A program made the position numbers and the translations under genes. Source: Rehmannia glutinosa (taxonomy: Eukaryota; Streptophyta; Magnoliopsida; Lamiales; Orobanchaceae). From it: DNA of 64,000 nucleotides. Below, one piece after another: positions 21,702 to 32,880 of the stretch. Location: assembly GCA_016081115.2 (NCBI GenBank), contig JABTTQ020002176.1, positions 56,962 through 120,961 on the forward strand. The letters run 5' to 3'. The notes beneath the pieces were generated by a model that made no database searches, was not told the DNA's origin, and saw only the letters and a list, made by a program, of their open reading frames with translations. Position 1 is the stretch's first letter. Every line of letters starts with the position of its first letter.

Positions 21702-22209
21702 AATGATCCTTGAATGAGAAAATGAAAAACTAGGGTTTTTGTCTAGTTTGCAGAGAGAATGAAATCTTCGAGAGCAAGAGAGTGAAAGTGAAGAGAGAGA
21801 AAATGAATTTTCTCTATATATGAGACTTAAAAGGATAGTTTCAGAATTCAAAAAGTTTGAAAGTTGATCAACGACTGAGATCAAATCTTAAAATGCATTA
21901 ATTTCCCCACATTAAATGCAACAACATTTATATCCATTCAGGGGTAAATCGTCACAACTTTTGACTGACAAAATTTAATGATGTTGACGTCAAGCCTAAA
22001 CACATTCCCACTCGAGGAAAATGACCTCGTTTTGGCACTTAGCTCATAAATGTTTCAGCTTTCTTCATTTATGACTTAACTATGCTTCTTTCTTCTTTCG
22101 ATTCGACTGAATGAAACTCGGTTGTTCAGCTAACACGATTGGTGACTGCTTGGTATGTTATTTCACTTGGTGAATGGGTGAAACTCTTCGATATATAATT
22201 CTCCCAACT
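21702..22209 (-). promoter_or_regulatory. CopB1 pol-env spacer with internal promoter-like block
   Basis: Reading the minus strand toward the env-like ATG there is a TATATA box (21814-21821), a CT-rich tract, and a telo-box AAACCCTAG (21730-21738). A TGACGTCA-like motif lies near 21990. A block around 21890-21925 (taatttccccacattaaatg) recurs in the CopB3 spacer. No reading frame occupies the spacer. Confidence 0.6.
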
Positions 22210-22727
22210 TTAACTCTTCTCGAATGAGTCTTCGAGCATCCTAACACACTCAATCAATCTAAGCTCATTCTTAAGTTCTTCCAATCTTGATTCACATAGG
22301 GGCTTTGTGAATATATCGCCTAATTGCTTCTCGGTTGATATGTATTCCAATGTGATGTCTTTCTTTTCAACACGATCTCTTATAAAATGATATATGATGT
22401 CAATGTGATTGTTTCTTGAATGCAATACTGGATTCTGAGTATTTGCAATGGCACTTGTATTATCACACATAATTGGAATCTCTCCTTCTTCAACGTCATA
22501 ATCTCTCAGTTGTTGCCTCATCCATAGAACTTGGGCACAAGAGTTGCTCGCAAAGAATGTACTCGCTTTAGCTGTGGATGTAGCTATTGAGTTGTGTTTT
22601 TCTTGAACCAGGAAACTACTGTTTCCAAGCATTTGCGGTACCATATGTACTCTTTCTTTCAACTCTACATCCAGCATAGTCTAAATCTGAGTATCAATCA
22701 ACTAGAATCCACCTTCCTTAGGATACC
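22210..22727 (-). pseudogene. CopB1 RNase H (pol C-terminus), truncated by CopB2
   Basis: An open stretch of 155 residues carries CAQVLWMRQQLRDYDVEEGE, the IMCDNTSAI box and KQLGDIFTKPLCESR, closely matching CopB3 at 50651-51200. The expected STSEAEYIAA-type box is altered here. Upstream the reverse transcriptase-RNase H linker is cut at 22727 by the first base of the CopB2 LTR. Confidence 0.88.
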
Positions 22728-23599
22728 TGTAGGTCCCAAGGTGTGAGTTGTAAGGTTTAGAAGGGGGTTTGAATAAACCTTACCAAATATTCGAACTGAG
22801 TCCTTTTAAATAATTTTACAGAGTTAACTCAAATCAGCCAAGTCCTTGAGGGACAACTAGGTTGGCTTACTTTAGCAAAGTTACCCACTCAACAGACTCG
22901 ACTGAGTTGTTGATAGTATAACTCAGTTGGGTCAGCTAACACTTAACTTAACTGTTGATTTGGTTTTATTCAGCGGAAGACTTTTCACCCTAGATGTTTT
23001 AAACTTGTTTTTAAAACTTGTTTTTAGCAGGGTTTATTATCAGTTGGGTTTAGCAATTTTAACTTAGCCGCAAATATCAATAATATGAAAGAAAGTATAG
23101 TGATGTAAGTAAAATAACACAAGCAAATTTTATAGTGGTTCGAGGGTGGGGTAATTCCTCTAATCCACTATTCTCCAACTCCTGGAGGAATCCACTAAGT
23201 AACAGATCTGGTTACAAAGCAGTTATCAGTCCAAGTCAGCCTTGATCACACAGTTGGCTGCTCCTAGGACTCAGCTTCTTCACAAAACAATTGTCTCGCT
23301 ACTTTAGCTCCCTCGAGCTCTTGGAATTGATCACACAACCTTCCAACAACTCAAAGCTTCTGGTTCGAGCTTGAACTTTACTACAACTCCTTTAACCTTG
23401 GAGAGTAGACCCTTGTTTGTTCTTCAAACAATTTTCTCTTCAACTTGATGAATTATTCTTTCCTTCACTGAATGTGTTGGATTGAGTTCCTTCGATTTTA
23501 GGCTTGAGGAATATCTTTGAAAGCTTAAGAGTATTTTTGCAGGTTTTCTTGATTGAATTGCTTGTGAAATCGGTAACCTTCTCTCACTTTCTTCCTCAG

Positions 23600-23611
23600 C
23601 CTTTTATAGTG
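23600..23611 (-). promoter_or_regulatory. TATA box of CopB2 3' LTR
   Basis: The minus strand reads CACTATAAAAGG. Equivalent boxes lie at 30523-30534 (CopB1), 37980-37991 and about 57156-57166 (CopB3). Confidence 0.75.
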
Positions 23612-23859
23612 CTTATTTGAAAATTTGCCCAATGAAGAGATTGGTAATTTTCAAACAGCACTTCTTGGTCGTTGGTTTGTCTTTTCTTGATCTGCAGTTT
23701 GTGATGGTGACATTTCCTCATTTTAATGAGGTGTTCAGCTTTTCAGGTTCTAACACAAGTTCAGTGCTTCCCGTTGGTTTATTCTATTTGCCCGCTTCTG
23801 GGATGAGCACTTTTAGACATGGCAGCATGGACGTATTACTATAATAAGTAAAGTCCTTG

Positions 23860-24135
23860 ACTTCTGTACAACGGATTAATATCAGTTGACTTGACTTGAC
23901 AGCTGCCTTTACCCCTTTGACTTGAGTCAGTTCCAACCTTTTAGGAATGACTCAACTGTCTGTCAACTGGCAGACTTGGCACTCAACTGACTTGACTGTC
24001 ACTTCTTCCTCCTTTACTCGGCTGTCTCACAGCTGGGTCTCCTCTTCAGTCGAGTCTGAGACTTTCATCTTGACTTCACACAACTGACACACAGTTGGTC
24101 TTCACATCGATCTTTAGTTGACTCTTGTAATCTTC
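23860..24135 (-). promoter_or_regulatory. Cluster of TTGAC (W-box-like) motifs in U3 of CopB2
   Basis: At least eight TTGAC/GTCAA cores occur here, including three in tandem at about 23885-23900. All lie upstream of the LTR TATA box. W-boxes are bound by WRKY factors, and several plant copia LTRs respond to stress through such sites. No activity can be inferred from sequence alone. Confidence 0.5.
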
Positions 24136-24267
24136 AACGTAGCTGACTCCACTCAGCTCATGTTGTCCTATCTATTACAAGTTGAAATACAAGGAAAATG
24201 GGGTGCCAACTTCCAATTCTAAGTTTTACATGGTATCATCAAAATCTAAACACAAAATTTCCTAACA

Positions 24268-24578
24268 ATTTCCCCCTATTTGATGATGCCAAAACTTAAA
24301 TGATTACAACAAAATAAACAGTGCAGTAACAAAAAATGTATGTGTTGAATATGTCAATTTTATTGATCATATCATTCTTGTACTTTATACATACACTTTA
24401 CAAAGTTGTTACATAGTATACTTTATACACTGTACAAGAGCTATACTATCTATTACATTGTATCAGAGCTTCTTATTGTACTAAAGTACAACAGGTATCA
24501 GAGCAAGATTAAAATGATATTACAAGAAAAACTTACAAAACTTGTATTTACAATTAAGTAAAATACACTAAAGGGGTT
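24268..24578 (-). other. CopB2 3' untranslated region
   Basis: Non-coding region between the env-like stop (24579) and the LTR. It begins with the polypurine tract and contains the primer-site-complementary repeats given separately. The element also has a poor second purine run but no Sirevirus-style tract array like family A. Confidence 0.7.
24432..24504 (-). repeat. CopB2 repeats complementary to the primer binding site
   Basis: The plus strand carries GTATCAGAGC at 24460-24469 and 24495-24504 and a decayed copy GTACAAGAGC at 24432-24441. On the element's sense strand these read GCTCTGATAC. That is the 3'-end sequence of the primer tRNA and is complementary to the element's own primer binding site. 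Confidence 0.6.
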
Positions 24579-27500
24579 TCAACTGTCTTCAACGCCTCGG
24601 CTGCTTCCTTCTTCTCTCGTCTTCTTGGCTCTTTTCCTTCTCTTCTTCTCAAAAGTTCTCTTTGCGTATGGTCTCCCTTCGCCGCTTTCCTCCCACTCTC
24701 TATTTACTCTCTCATTCTCTTCTTCTTGCCTCCTTCTAGCCTCCTCATTTTTACGCTCCACTTCAAGATTAGCAAGGGTATCGGCTTGACCAAGAATTGA
24801 TCCATTTCTTCCGTGGATCAATGAATCTTGTATCTTTAGGTCTCTATTTTGTGGTGGAGTTCCTCCGCCTCTTCAACCACTTCCAAGCCTTCCCCTTCTT
24901 TGTATGACTCGCCTCCTCCTCTAGAAGTGTACTCTACGGGTGCCTTTCCAATCAAGTGATCGATGGAATCTCGCTTCTTAGCCGATTTGCACAACTCGAG
25001 TCCTTTTTCCCAGTACAAGTCCCACGCCTGTGGTAGGGTCATGTTCTTGAAATAACTTTCAGCTTCTAGAGTTGAAACTCCTCTAGTGATCTTAGTTCAG
25101 ATCCAGCATCAGGCATCTTAATTTCTCGAGGGGGTTTTATGGCTAGGGAATCTTTGAGTAATCTAGCTGGGTGGCCTTTGAACCTTGCTTTGATGTCTTT
25201 GATGCGCTCGGAGTGCTTCTCAGCTACATTATCGAACTCATCTTCCATGGCTTTTCTCGACTGCTTGACTGCCATTTCACCTTTTCTCATCTGATCGCTT
25301 GTTCAAGATCACGACAATCGAGGCTGTGACTTCACTTTGCTGTGGGGTCTTAGAAAGCATTATTTTCAAAGGAGTTTTCTTCAAAAAACTGCATTCCCCT
25401 TGCTTGCTTCCCCTTTGCTTCCTTCCTTATCACTTCTCTGCCCTTCCTTCAATTCCTTCAATTCTTTCTCTTCCCTCTTATTGGCATCATCACTAACGGG
25501 TAGAGCCAGGTTAGGGAATATACCACTCAGGAGGAGATCAATTTTGTTGTTCGTGGAATCATGATTGTCATGGGTCTTGGAGTACGCTTCTATGAATTTT
25601 GATCTTAATGCCTTTGACTCAGCTGCCATCAGCTTCATCTCTGTCTGGAGCACATTGATCTGCTATTCAACATTGGCCTCCATTCTTGCAATTCTGGATT
25701 TGTGCTGAGCCTTGAGCAACTCTTCATCCATCCTGAATATGTGGTTCCTTTGCCTTTACTGGAACTTGAGATTATCTGAGTTGCAGATCACCATTTTCGC
25801 GAATAATGATTTAAAGTAGGTGACCTGCTCACCCCTCAATGCCTTGACCTGTCCAACCCATTCTCGAATCCTCAGTACAGTTCCTCGGATGTCTCCAGTG
25901 ATGGTAGCATCCCTGTTGTCTAGCCTTTGGTCCAATGCTGCGAAGCCATGCTCCATCTTTTCTATTTGAGCACAGATGGCTTTAAAGGATTTTCGCAAGT
26001 CGGTTGTCTCGGCGGACTGATCCTCAGGCCAAACAACATCGAAGTCAAAACCAAGAGGCATCATAGCAGTCTTAGCTGGAGTTCCGATTTTCTCTGAGGA
26101 GACTTGGATATTATACCTGGCACGTTCCGCGACTGACTCGGCTTCAAAAGGAATTTGGGCTTCAAATGGAAAATATTCCACAAATAGATCTTCAGGGAAG
26201 ATAGGTATCTCCACATCTTGAGCTTGTGGAAACTTTCCCTTTTCTTTCATTATGTTCTCAGCTTTATGTGCCTCAGTTGTTTCAGCGTCATCGGCATCTT
26301 GAGTAGCTTCCTTGGAATCAGTTGTGTCTTCCTGTTGAGTTGTCTTTTCCTCTGACTTATCAGCTTCATCGGAGTGTGATGGCGCCATTGGAGATGGCAC
26401 ATCAACCAAGATAAACTTCATCGGGGAAGCCTTATCATTGACTTGTCTTCGTGTTGCCTGTGCATCCTCATCAGATGTGTCCTTATTTAGTTTATCAATG
26501 GGACTGGACTCAGTTCATTATCAGATTCCTGGAATCCAGTATCGATATTCTCTTGGGAATCATGAAGGGCACTGATCTCCTCTTCTTCTTCAGCAACCTC
26601 CACATGAGGAGTAGGCTCTTCCTCAACAACTTTCTTAGCCAGGGAAGTCTCAACCTCCTCTAGGCCTTCATTACCTCAACAGTCTCAACTGTTGATGGGC
26701 CTTGTACATCCCTGTGTGCAGTCTCAACCACAACAGGGTCTTCTACACTTGTCACTTCAGCAGACGGAGCTATTTTGGGGTCTTCAATGGCATCCGTCAG
26801 AGTCTCAACTCCTTGGATTGCACTTTTAGGGCCAGGAATCTCAACTCCCATGGCCTCAGTTCCATCCTTTGCCTTAGATGCTTCAGTAGCGTCATCGGCC
26901 TACATTGCAGCTGAAGTTTCAGCTAAGACAGTCGAAACAATCTGAGCTTCATCAACTTCACTCAACTGAACATTGAGGTTCTCTTCTTCGCCTCCAAACT
27001 CCATGGATGGTTGGTCTCCCACAGTATCCTCCGACCTAGTTGTGGTGGCTTGAGTTTCACCCTCAGTTGGCGCACCAGCTGAGTCTTGAGTAGTGGGGTT
27101 ACTCAAAACCTGAGACCCAGCTGTTATTCCAATTGAGTGTTCAGCCGTCCGGGTAGGTGTCTCAACACCTTCTGCAGGAATTAGCTTGGCTAAGGTGCCC
27201 GCTTTATCACTGTCCTGAGCTTCATCGCCAGTTTTCCTGGTACCATATTCTTCAGAGTGCATAGGTGATGTGGTGGCATCAATGGTTTGCACCACATCCA
27301 TGATATCAGGGCTAGGAGAGATTTGAGAAGACTCTCCTGGACCCTCTTGCATTTGCTGCTCGTGCATCTCTTTTGATTCTCTGACAGCTTGCCGGAACTC
27401 AACTTTCTCGGCTGCAATAGCAGGTTTGATCTCCTCAATGTCAATGTCGTTGCTGTTAGTTGAGTCCATGGAAAATTTAGGTACATCTGTGAAAAGGCAA

Positions 27501-28740
27501 GAATGGGGATTCTTTGATTCTTCAATAGCCTTTGCCTTTTCGATGGCTTTTTGCTTCTCTTCATCCCTCCTTTCAGAAAGGATTGCTATGCAGAAATCAG
27601 GATCAAGGATGGAGCTAACAACGATGTTTCCCAGGAAGCTTAAGAGCTCCTCTTCTGCTTCGATAAACTCAAGGCTCTGAATTGATGTCTTGAGTAACTC
27701 AGCTTCTAATTTGTCCATACCCTCAGTCTTTCTTGAATATCAGGATAAACAGGAGACAACATTACTACATCATCATCCTCCTCTTCCTGAATAGGTGCAA
27801 GCGGAGCATGTTCTTCCTCAGGTGCTCGTGCATCAGTCTGAGGGGACTGAACAACTATTTCTTCAGTTTGGTCAGTTGTCTCAACTCCATGTTCCTCAGC
27901 TGTCTCTTGAATAGTTGGGTCTTGAACAGTCTGCTAATCCACAGCAGCAGTTTTCTCGACTTCTGTGGTGATCACTTCACCACCTCCAACTTCTTGAGAC
28001 TGCTCCACCTGAGCTTCAACAGTCTCTTTTGCAGGCTGAGTGCCAGACTCGGCTCGGACTTCTTGAACAACCTTCTTCTTTTTGTTTTAACAAGAGGAAT
28101 TTCTTCCTCTTCAGCTTCCTCGATGGCTTCTGGCTCCACCACTTTGTCTTCTTGGCTGCAGCTGGCCTGTGAGGAACAACTGAGCTATTCTTCTTCACAA
28201 TCGGAGAAGGTGCAGTTGTGACCTTCTCGGTCTCGGCTGCTGGGGCAAGTGCAATATCTAGCATGGCTATAGAGGCAGGTACTTAGGTTGACCTGGCTGC
28301 TGGGGCATGTGTTTTCTTAGTTGTAGCAGCTCTCTTCTTCTGTTGAGTCAGCTTCGGAGAAGGAGTTGTAACGGTTGCAGTTGTGTCCTCGGGGACTGGA
28401 TCAGCTGATTCACCTTCACTGGTGTCAGCTCTTCGTGCATGTGCTTGCCTCTGAGCACCAGATAGATTTGCTTTGAACATCTTCTTGTTGACATGGAAAG
28501 GCTTCCCATGCCTAAGAGCAATTCCCTTCACCTCCATAAGATGGCCAATGACCAGGCCATATCCCAGCGAGCTTCTATATAGACCATCATCAGTAATGGT
28601 CTTGTTAAGAACATTCTGGCAGATTCGGCTGAAGACGAACTCAGCCCAGTTGACCTTTTTTTTCTCCATGATCGCAACCATCACAATCAACTTTGTTCGA
28701 AACAACTGATTGAAGCTGCCGAATTTCATCTCCATGCATT
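24579..28740 (-). pseudogene. CopB2 env-like gene, N-terminus deleted
   Basis: Open pieces at 24579-24821, 24836-25042, 25066-25290, 25381-25653, 25756-26421, 26900-27718 and 28016-28264 cover the same order as CopB3. The most N-terminal conserved block (KFGSFNQL then SLGYGLVIGHLMEVKGIAL, about 28540-28740) lies within a frame shared with gag upstream. The acidic middle repeats the word VET many times. The coiled coil around MEHGFAALDQRLDNRD and the R/E/K-rich C-terminus ending in GVEDS are kept. At least six frame breaks. No transmembrane segment is evident. Confidence 0.75.
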
Positions 28741-29543
28741 TTGAAGGAGTTAAGTGTCTTCTAGAGGCCTCACCCTTGTTTCTTTTATAATTCTTGTTAA
28801 AGAACTTATTGAGTCTTTTAACCATCAGGGCTACCTCCTCTTGCTCTTTCCTTCGGAGCTCAAATTCATAAGCTTTTAAATCTGAGAATAACTCATGGTT
28901 GGAGGTTTTTGTCAAGTCCATAGAATGTTTCAAGGCCATCACTTTCATTTCCCACTCAGCTGGGAGCGACCTTAGGATTTTCATACACATCTCTCCTTCG
29001 TGTGTATTTTTTTCCCAGAGCGGAAAGCTCATTTGTAATCTCTATAAATCGGCATCCAAATGATCTAGAGTTTCACCTACAAGCATTTTAAAATTTTTAA
29101 ATTTTTGTACAGCAACAGTTGATTTATTTCTTTAATTTGCTCTGATCTTTCGCAAATTAAAGTTAACTTTCCCATATCTCAGGAAAAGTCCTGTATGATT
29201 TCACTTTGTTAAACATTGCTTTATAAATAGTTTTGTAGAGAATATCTTTGGTAACATTGTCCAAGTTATATCTTTTCTGTCGTCCTCATTGGTCCATTCG
29301 CATCTTGGCTTTCCGACCATAGCAGGCTTGGTGCGGCAGGTCTTTGATGTGACCTCTCCTTCAAAGAACGGGGGGCATTGGACCTCTCACAATTGTATTT
29401 ACTTTTATTATTTGTATGGGTCCATCCTCAATGACAAACCACATCTTATCGTGCAGTGCTGAAAGATGTGCCTGCAGGCGAATCTTCCAATCATCAAACT
29501 CATCTACAGTGAAAATATGAATGTGAGATAGATTTGTTTCCAT
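28741..29543 (-). pseudogene. CopB1 gag N-terminal part, fused to CopB2 env-like sequence
   Basis: The ATG at 29543 gives METNLSHIHIFTVDEFDDWK, the usual start of SIRE1-type Gag. A later stretch has AEWEMKVMALKHS and SNHELFSDLKAYEFELRRK, matching CopB3 gag at 55234-55557. At about 28741 the sequence passes without a stop into env-like coding, so one frame (28283-29032, 249 residues) spans the junction. Pol is missing altogether. Between 29033 and 29380 the frame is broken. Confidence 0.82.
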
Positions 29544-29649
29544 GATAATAACTTTTAAAGGAAAGTTTTAAAAACCGTTAAGTGTTGTATCTTTTAAAAA
29601 GATTAAGATCTAGTTCAGTAACCATTGTTGAAGGTTCTTCGAACCAACT

Positions 29650-29661
29650 ACTCTGATACAA
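29650..29661 (-). promoter_or_regulatory. CopB1 primer binding site, one substitution
   Basis: The minus strand reads TTGTATCAGAGT two bases from the 5' LTR, against TGGTATCAGAGT in CopB3. Confidence 0.85.
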
Positions 29662-29663
29662 CT

Positions 29664-31124
29664 TGTAGGTCCCAAAGGGTGTTTGTGTTAAATCTATAAG
29701 GGGGGTGAATAGACTTAACCAATTTTTAATTTTTGTCCTTTAAATCAGAGCTTTAATCACAAGTCAGCTAAATCCTTGAGGTACAACTTAGTTCAACCTC
29801 AACAGTAGAGTTAGCCACTCAACAGACTGGAGAGAGTTATTGATAGAATAACTAAGCTGAGTGAAGTGACCTTTTTATAGATACATCTAACTTGGTTTTC
29901 AGAGGAAGTCTTACGCCCTTAGGTTGAAATATATTTTTCAACACTTTAATTTAAGTTATTATTAGTTGACTTAGCAAATTTATCAATCAACATATATAAA
30001 TGTGCAAGAAATAAATGTGCTGAATGTAAATAGACACAGAGCAATTTATAGGAGTTCGAGATGGGGTAATTCCTCTACTCAACTCTTCTCCAACTCCTGG
30101 AGGTAATCCACTAATGCAACAATGAGTTACAAAAAGGATGAACAGTCCGAGCAAGCCTTGATCACACAGCTGGCTTCACTCCTGGAACTATGCTCTTCAC
30201 AGGATAGTTGTCCTGCTACTTCAGCTCCTTCGAATTCTTGGATTTGATAACGAATCCGTCCAACTAATCCAAAGCCTGGTTCAACTAGAACCTCAATGCA
30301 CTTCCTTGAGCCTTGGATGTGCAGACCTTTTTGTTTTTCAACAAGTGTCCTCTTCAACAGCTTTTAAGCTTTTCTTCCCTTCACTAAAAGTGTTGGTTAG
30401 ATAGTCTTCGAATTTTAGGCTTGTTGATTTAGTGTGATGCTTGAGAGTATTTAGCTTGATTGCTCTTTTATCAGAATGCTTGAATTCTCTGTTATTGCTC
30501 GTACCCTCTCTCATAGACTCAGCCTTTTATAGTGGCAGTTTAAAATTATATTCGTTGAAGAGATAGATGTATTTTCAAACTCCACGTCATGGTCGTTGGC
30601 TTATCTTGTTATGCAGGAATTGATGTTGACCCAACCTTTGTTTAACGCTCTGCAGGTTTTCCTGAACCGCTGCAGGTGTGCAGGAACATCCCATTGGTTC
30701 CCAAGCTTTTGTACTCTTTCAAAGAAAACAACTTTAAGGTTGCAAAGATGTATCCTTTCCTCTTTCAGTAATGTTTTGACTTTACTTATCAATGGACATC
30801 TTCAGCTTTCTTGAGTCATTTTTGCTGTGGAACCCCTTTGAGAGTCTTCTCCAAACATCTGGGAGTGACTTAGTTGTTAGTCTGCTGACTTAGATAGCTT
30901 TTTGGTACTTGACTGAAACTTCAGTTTCGACACTCAGCTGCAACACAGTTGAATCTTCACCTTGATCTTCAGTCAACATCTGCAATCTTCAACTTGGCTT
31001 CTTTGACTCAGCTCATAGATCATATCTATTACATAGTTGAATTTATAACAGAAAATGTTGTGCCAACTTTCTAATATTAGATTTACATAGCATCATCAAA
31101 ATCTATACAATAAATTTTCCAACA
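29664..31124 (-). repeat. CopB1 5' LTR (1461 bp)
   Basis: It runs TGTAGGTCCC...TTCCAACA. The last 160 bases match the remnant at 16967-17126. A TATA box lies at 30523-30534 on the minus strand. The flanking bases GCGCG (31125-31129) should be the target duplication, but the other copy is outside the window. Confidence 0.9.
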
Positions 31125-32430
31125 GCGCGATATGTTATCCACTTGATGAAAATGGACTAGAAGAAGGCTAAGAGCTTTATGTTAGGTTTGCGCCCTGAGC
31201 AGGGCGGGGTAGTGAGTATATTGGGGAACCTTTGGGGGTTAGCATACCATCGGGTAAAACTATAGTGGCTGAACATAGAGTAAGCGAGGTATAACTGAAC
31301 ATAGAAGGAATAACTCTAGAAGTGAACCGATATGTTATAAAGATGAAGGACTTTAAAATAATCTATGAATGTATTGGTTAAGCCATAACAGATCAAACAT
31401 CCAGTGTTACGAGAGGGAAATAGATTTCCATGTACCTGAAAAAAGCGAATTTCACTTTCCATGGGACTAAACCTGGTGTTTCACCACGAGTTATATGAAC
31501 AATGAAAGTTGTGAAGATGCTAAGGAATGGAAAATACCAAGCACTCTTGGTAAATGTAATGGCTAACCTGATTGAAGAGAGAACAACCGCTGATATCCCG
31601 ATCACTTGGGAATACCCTGATGTTTTTCTAGAGGATTTACCTGGAATGCCACCGCATCGGTGGTGGAGTTCACGATTGATCTGGTGTCGGGAGCAACACC
31701 AACATCAATGGCACCATACAGAATGGCACCTAAGGAGTTGAAAGACTAAAGGTGCAATTATAAGAATTACTGGATAATGTCTATGTGAGACCGAGTGTGT
31801 CTCCATGGGGAGCACATGTATTGTTCGTTAAGAAGAAAAACATTATAATGAGGATGTGTATCGACTATCAAGAGCTGAACAATCTCACGATCAAGAACAA
31901 ATACCCCTTACCCAGCATTGAGGATCTGTTTGATTAATTAAGGGGAGCTGGAGTTTTCTTGAAGATTCATATGAGATCTGGTATCATCAGCTGAAGATCA
32001 AAGAAGCAGATATACCCAAAACATCGTTTAGGACCTAATATGGGCATTACGAGTTTACTATGATGCCATTTGGGTTAAGCAACACACCAACGGTCTTTAT
32101 CGACTTGATGAACATAATGTTTCATCCTTACTTAGATCAATTAGTCATTGTGTTCATCGATGACATCTTGATCTATTCAAATGATAAACATCAGCACATA
32201 GAGCATTTGAGAATAGTGCTTGAGACACTTCACCAAGAGAAACTCTATGCGAAGTTCAAGAAGTGTGAGTTTTAGCTGGAGCAAGTGGTGTTCTTGTGTC
32301 ATGTAGTTACCGCCCATGGTGTTGAAGTGGACCCAGCCAAAGTGGAGGCTATTAATGAATGGAGCGCCATCGACTGTAAGTGAGGTACGCAGTTTCTTAG
32401 GACTTGCTGGATATTATAGATGATTCATTG
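31125..32430 (+). pseudogene. Gyp1 protease end and reverse transcriptase, broken
   Basis: The start is cut by CopB1. Early stretches carry PSGKTIVAEHRVSEV and VKMLRNGKYQALLVNVMA. Then come EYPDVFLEDLPGMPPHR, the conserved linker before the reverse transcriptase, and MRMCIDYQELN (31850s). MPFGLSN and the catalytic FIDDILIYS (near 32155-32181) follow. Several stops and shifts lie between the blocks, so the enzyme is dead as read. It would have copied element RNA in the cytoplasm. Confidence 0.88.
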
Positions 32431-32880
32431 AGGGTTTTGCCAAGATTGTAGGACCAATTACCCGACTGACGAGAAAGGGAGAGAAATTCCAGTGGAGTGA
32501 GAAATGCGAAACCAGCTTCCAAGAGCTGAAATGAAGATTGGTTACCGCGCCTATTTTGATGATACCTAATGGATCTGAAGGGTTCGTTATTTGTAATGAT
32601 GAGTCAAAACAAGGTCTTGGATGTGTACTCGTGCAACAGGGGAAGGTGATAGCATATGCCTCGATACAATTGAAGCAACATGAGCTTAACTATCCCACGC
32701 ATGACTTGGAGTTAGCATCCATAGTACATGCCCTGAAGATATGGCGACATTTACCTATACGGAGGGAAATGTGATTTAAATATGGATCACAAAAGTCTCA
32801 AGTACTTCTTCACATAGAAAGAATTGAACATGAGACAACGAAGATTGTTGGAGCTAGTTAAAGATTATGATTGTACAATC
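32431..32880 (+). pseudogene. Gyp1 RNase H, broken
   Basis: Blocks FVICNDESKQGLGCVLVQQG and NYPTHDLELASIVHALKIWRH in 32538-32774 are the Ty3-type RNase H core with its acidic residues. A shift separates it from 32824 onward, where LLELVKDYDCTIHYHPGKANVVVDGLSRK ends the domain. Confidence 0.87.

Larger units (their letters stand above)
22728..24267 (-). repeat. CopB2 3' LTR (1540 bp)
   Basis: It runs TGTAGGTCCC...TTCCTAACA with a good polypurine tract next to it (complement of tttccccctatttgatgatg, from 24268). It is closer in its tail to CopB3 than to CopB1. The bases ATACC (22723-22727) are the presumed left target duplication. The right copy was lost in the deletion. The TATA box is CACTATAAAAGG on the minus strand at 23600-23611. 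Confidence 0.9.
22728..28740 (-). mobile_element. CopB2, SIRE1-like retrotransposon remnant (3' LTR and env-like gene only)
   Basis: A full 3' LTR, polypurine tract and most of an env-like gene are present. At about 28741 the env-like sequence is joined directly to a gag sequence in the same orientation. The only 5' LTR downstream (29664-31124) pairs with the CopB1 3' LTR rather than this one. The simplest history is insertion into CopB1 pol followed by one deletion that removed CopB2 pol, gag and 5' LTR plus the 5' part of CopB1 pol. Confidence 0.78.
16967..31124 (-). mobile_element. CopB1, SIRE1-like Ty1/copia retrotransposon with env-like gene, split by CopB2
   Basis: The 3' LTR remnant (16967-17126) matches the end of the 5' LTR (29664-31124) closely. 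The internal parts are an env-like gene, the RNase H end of pol (up to 22727), and the first part of gag (28741-29543). CopB2 begins at 22728 inside pol. A CACTA element interrupts the 3' LTR. The element lies in the pol of Gyp1. Confidence 0.86.

Noticed and set aside
24460..24504. GTATCAGAGC copies as a second, plus-strand primer binding site
   Set aside because: No plus-strand LTR end with a following gag is present, and the units recur at regular spacing in two elements. A reversed LTR remnant is not fully excluded.
29664..31124. Pairing this LTR with 22728-24267 as one element
   Set aside because: The two differ strongly over their first few hundred bases, while 29664-31124 matches the remnant at 16967-17126.
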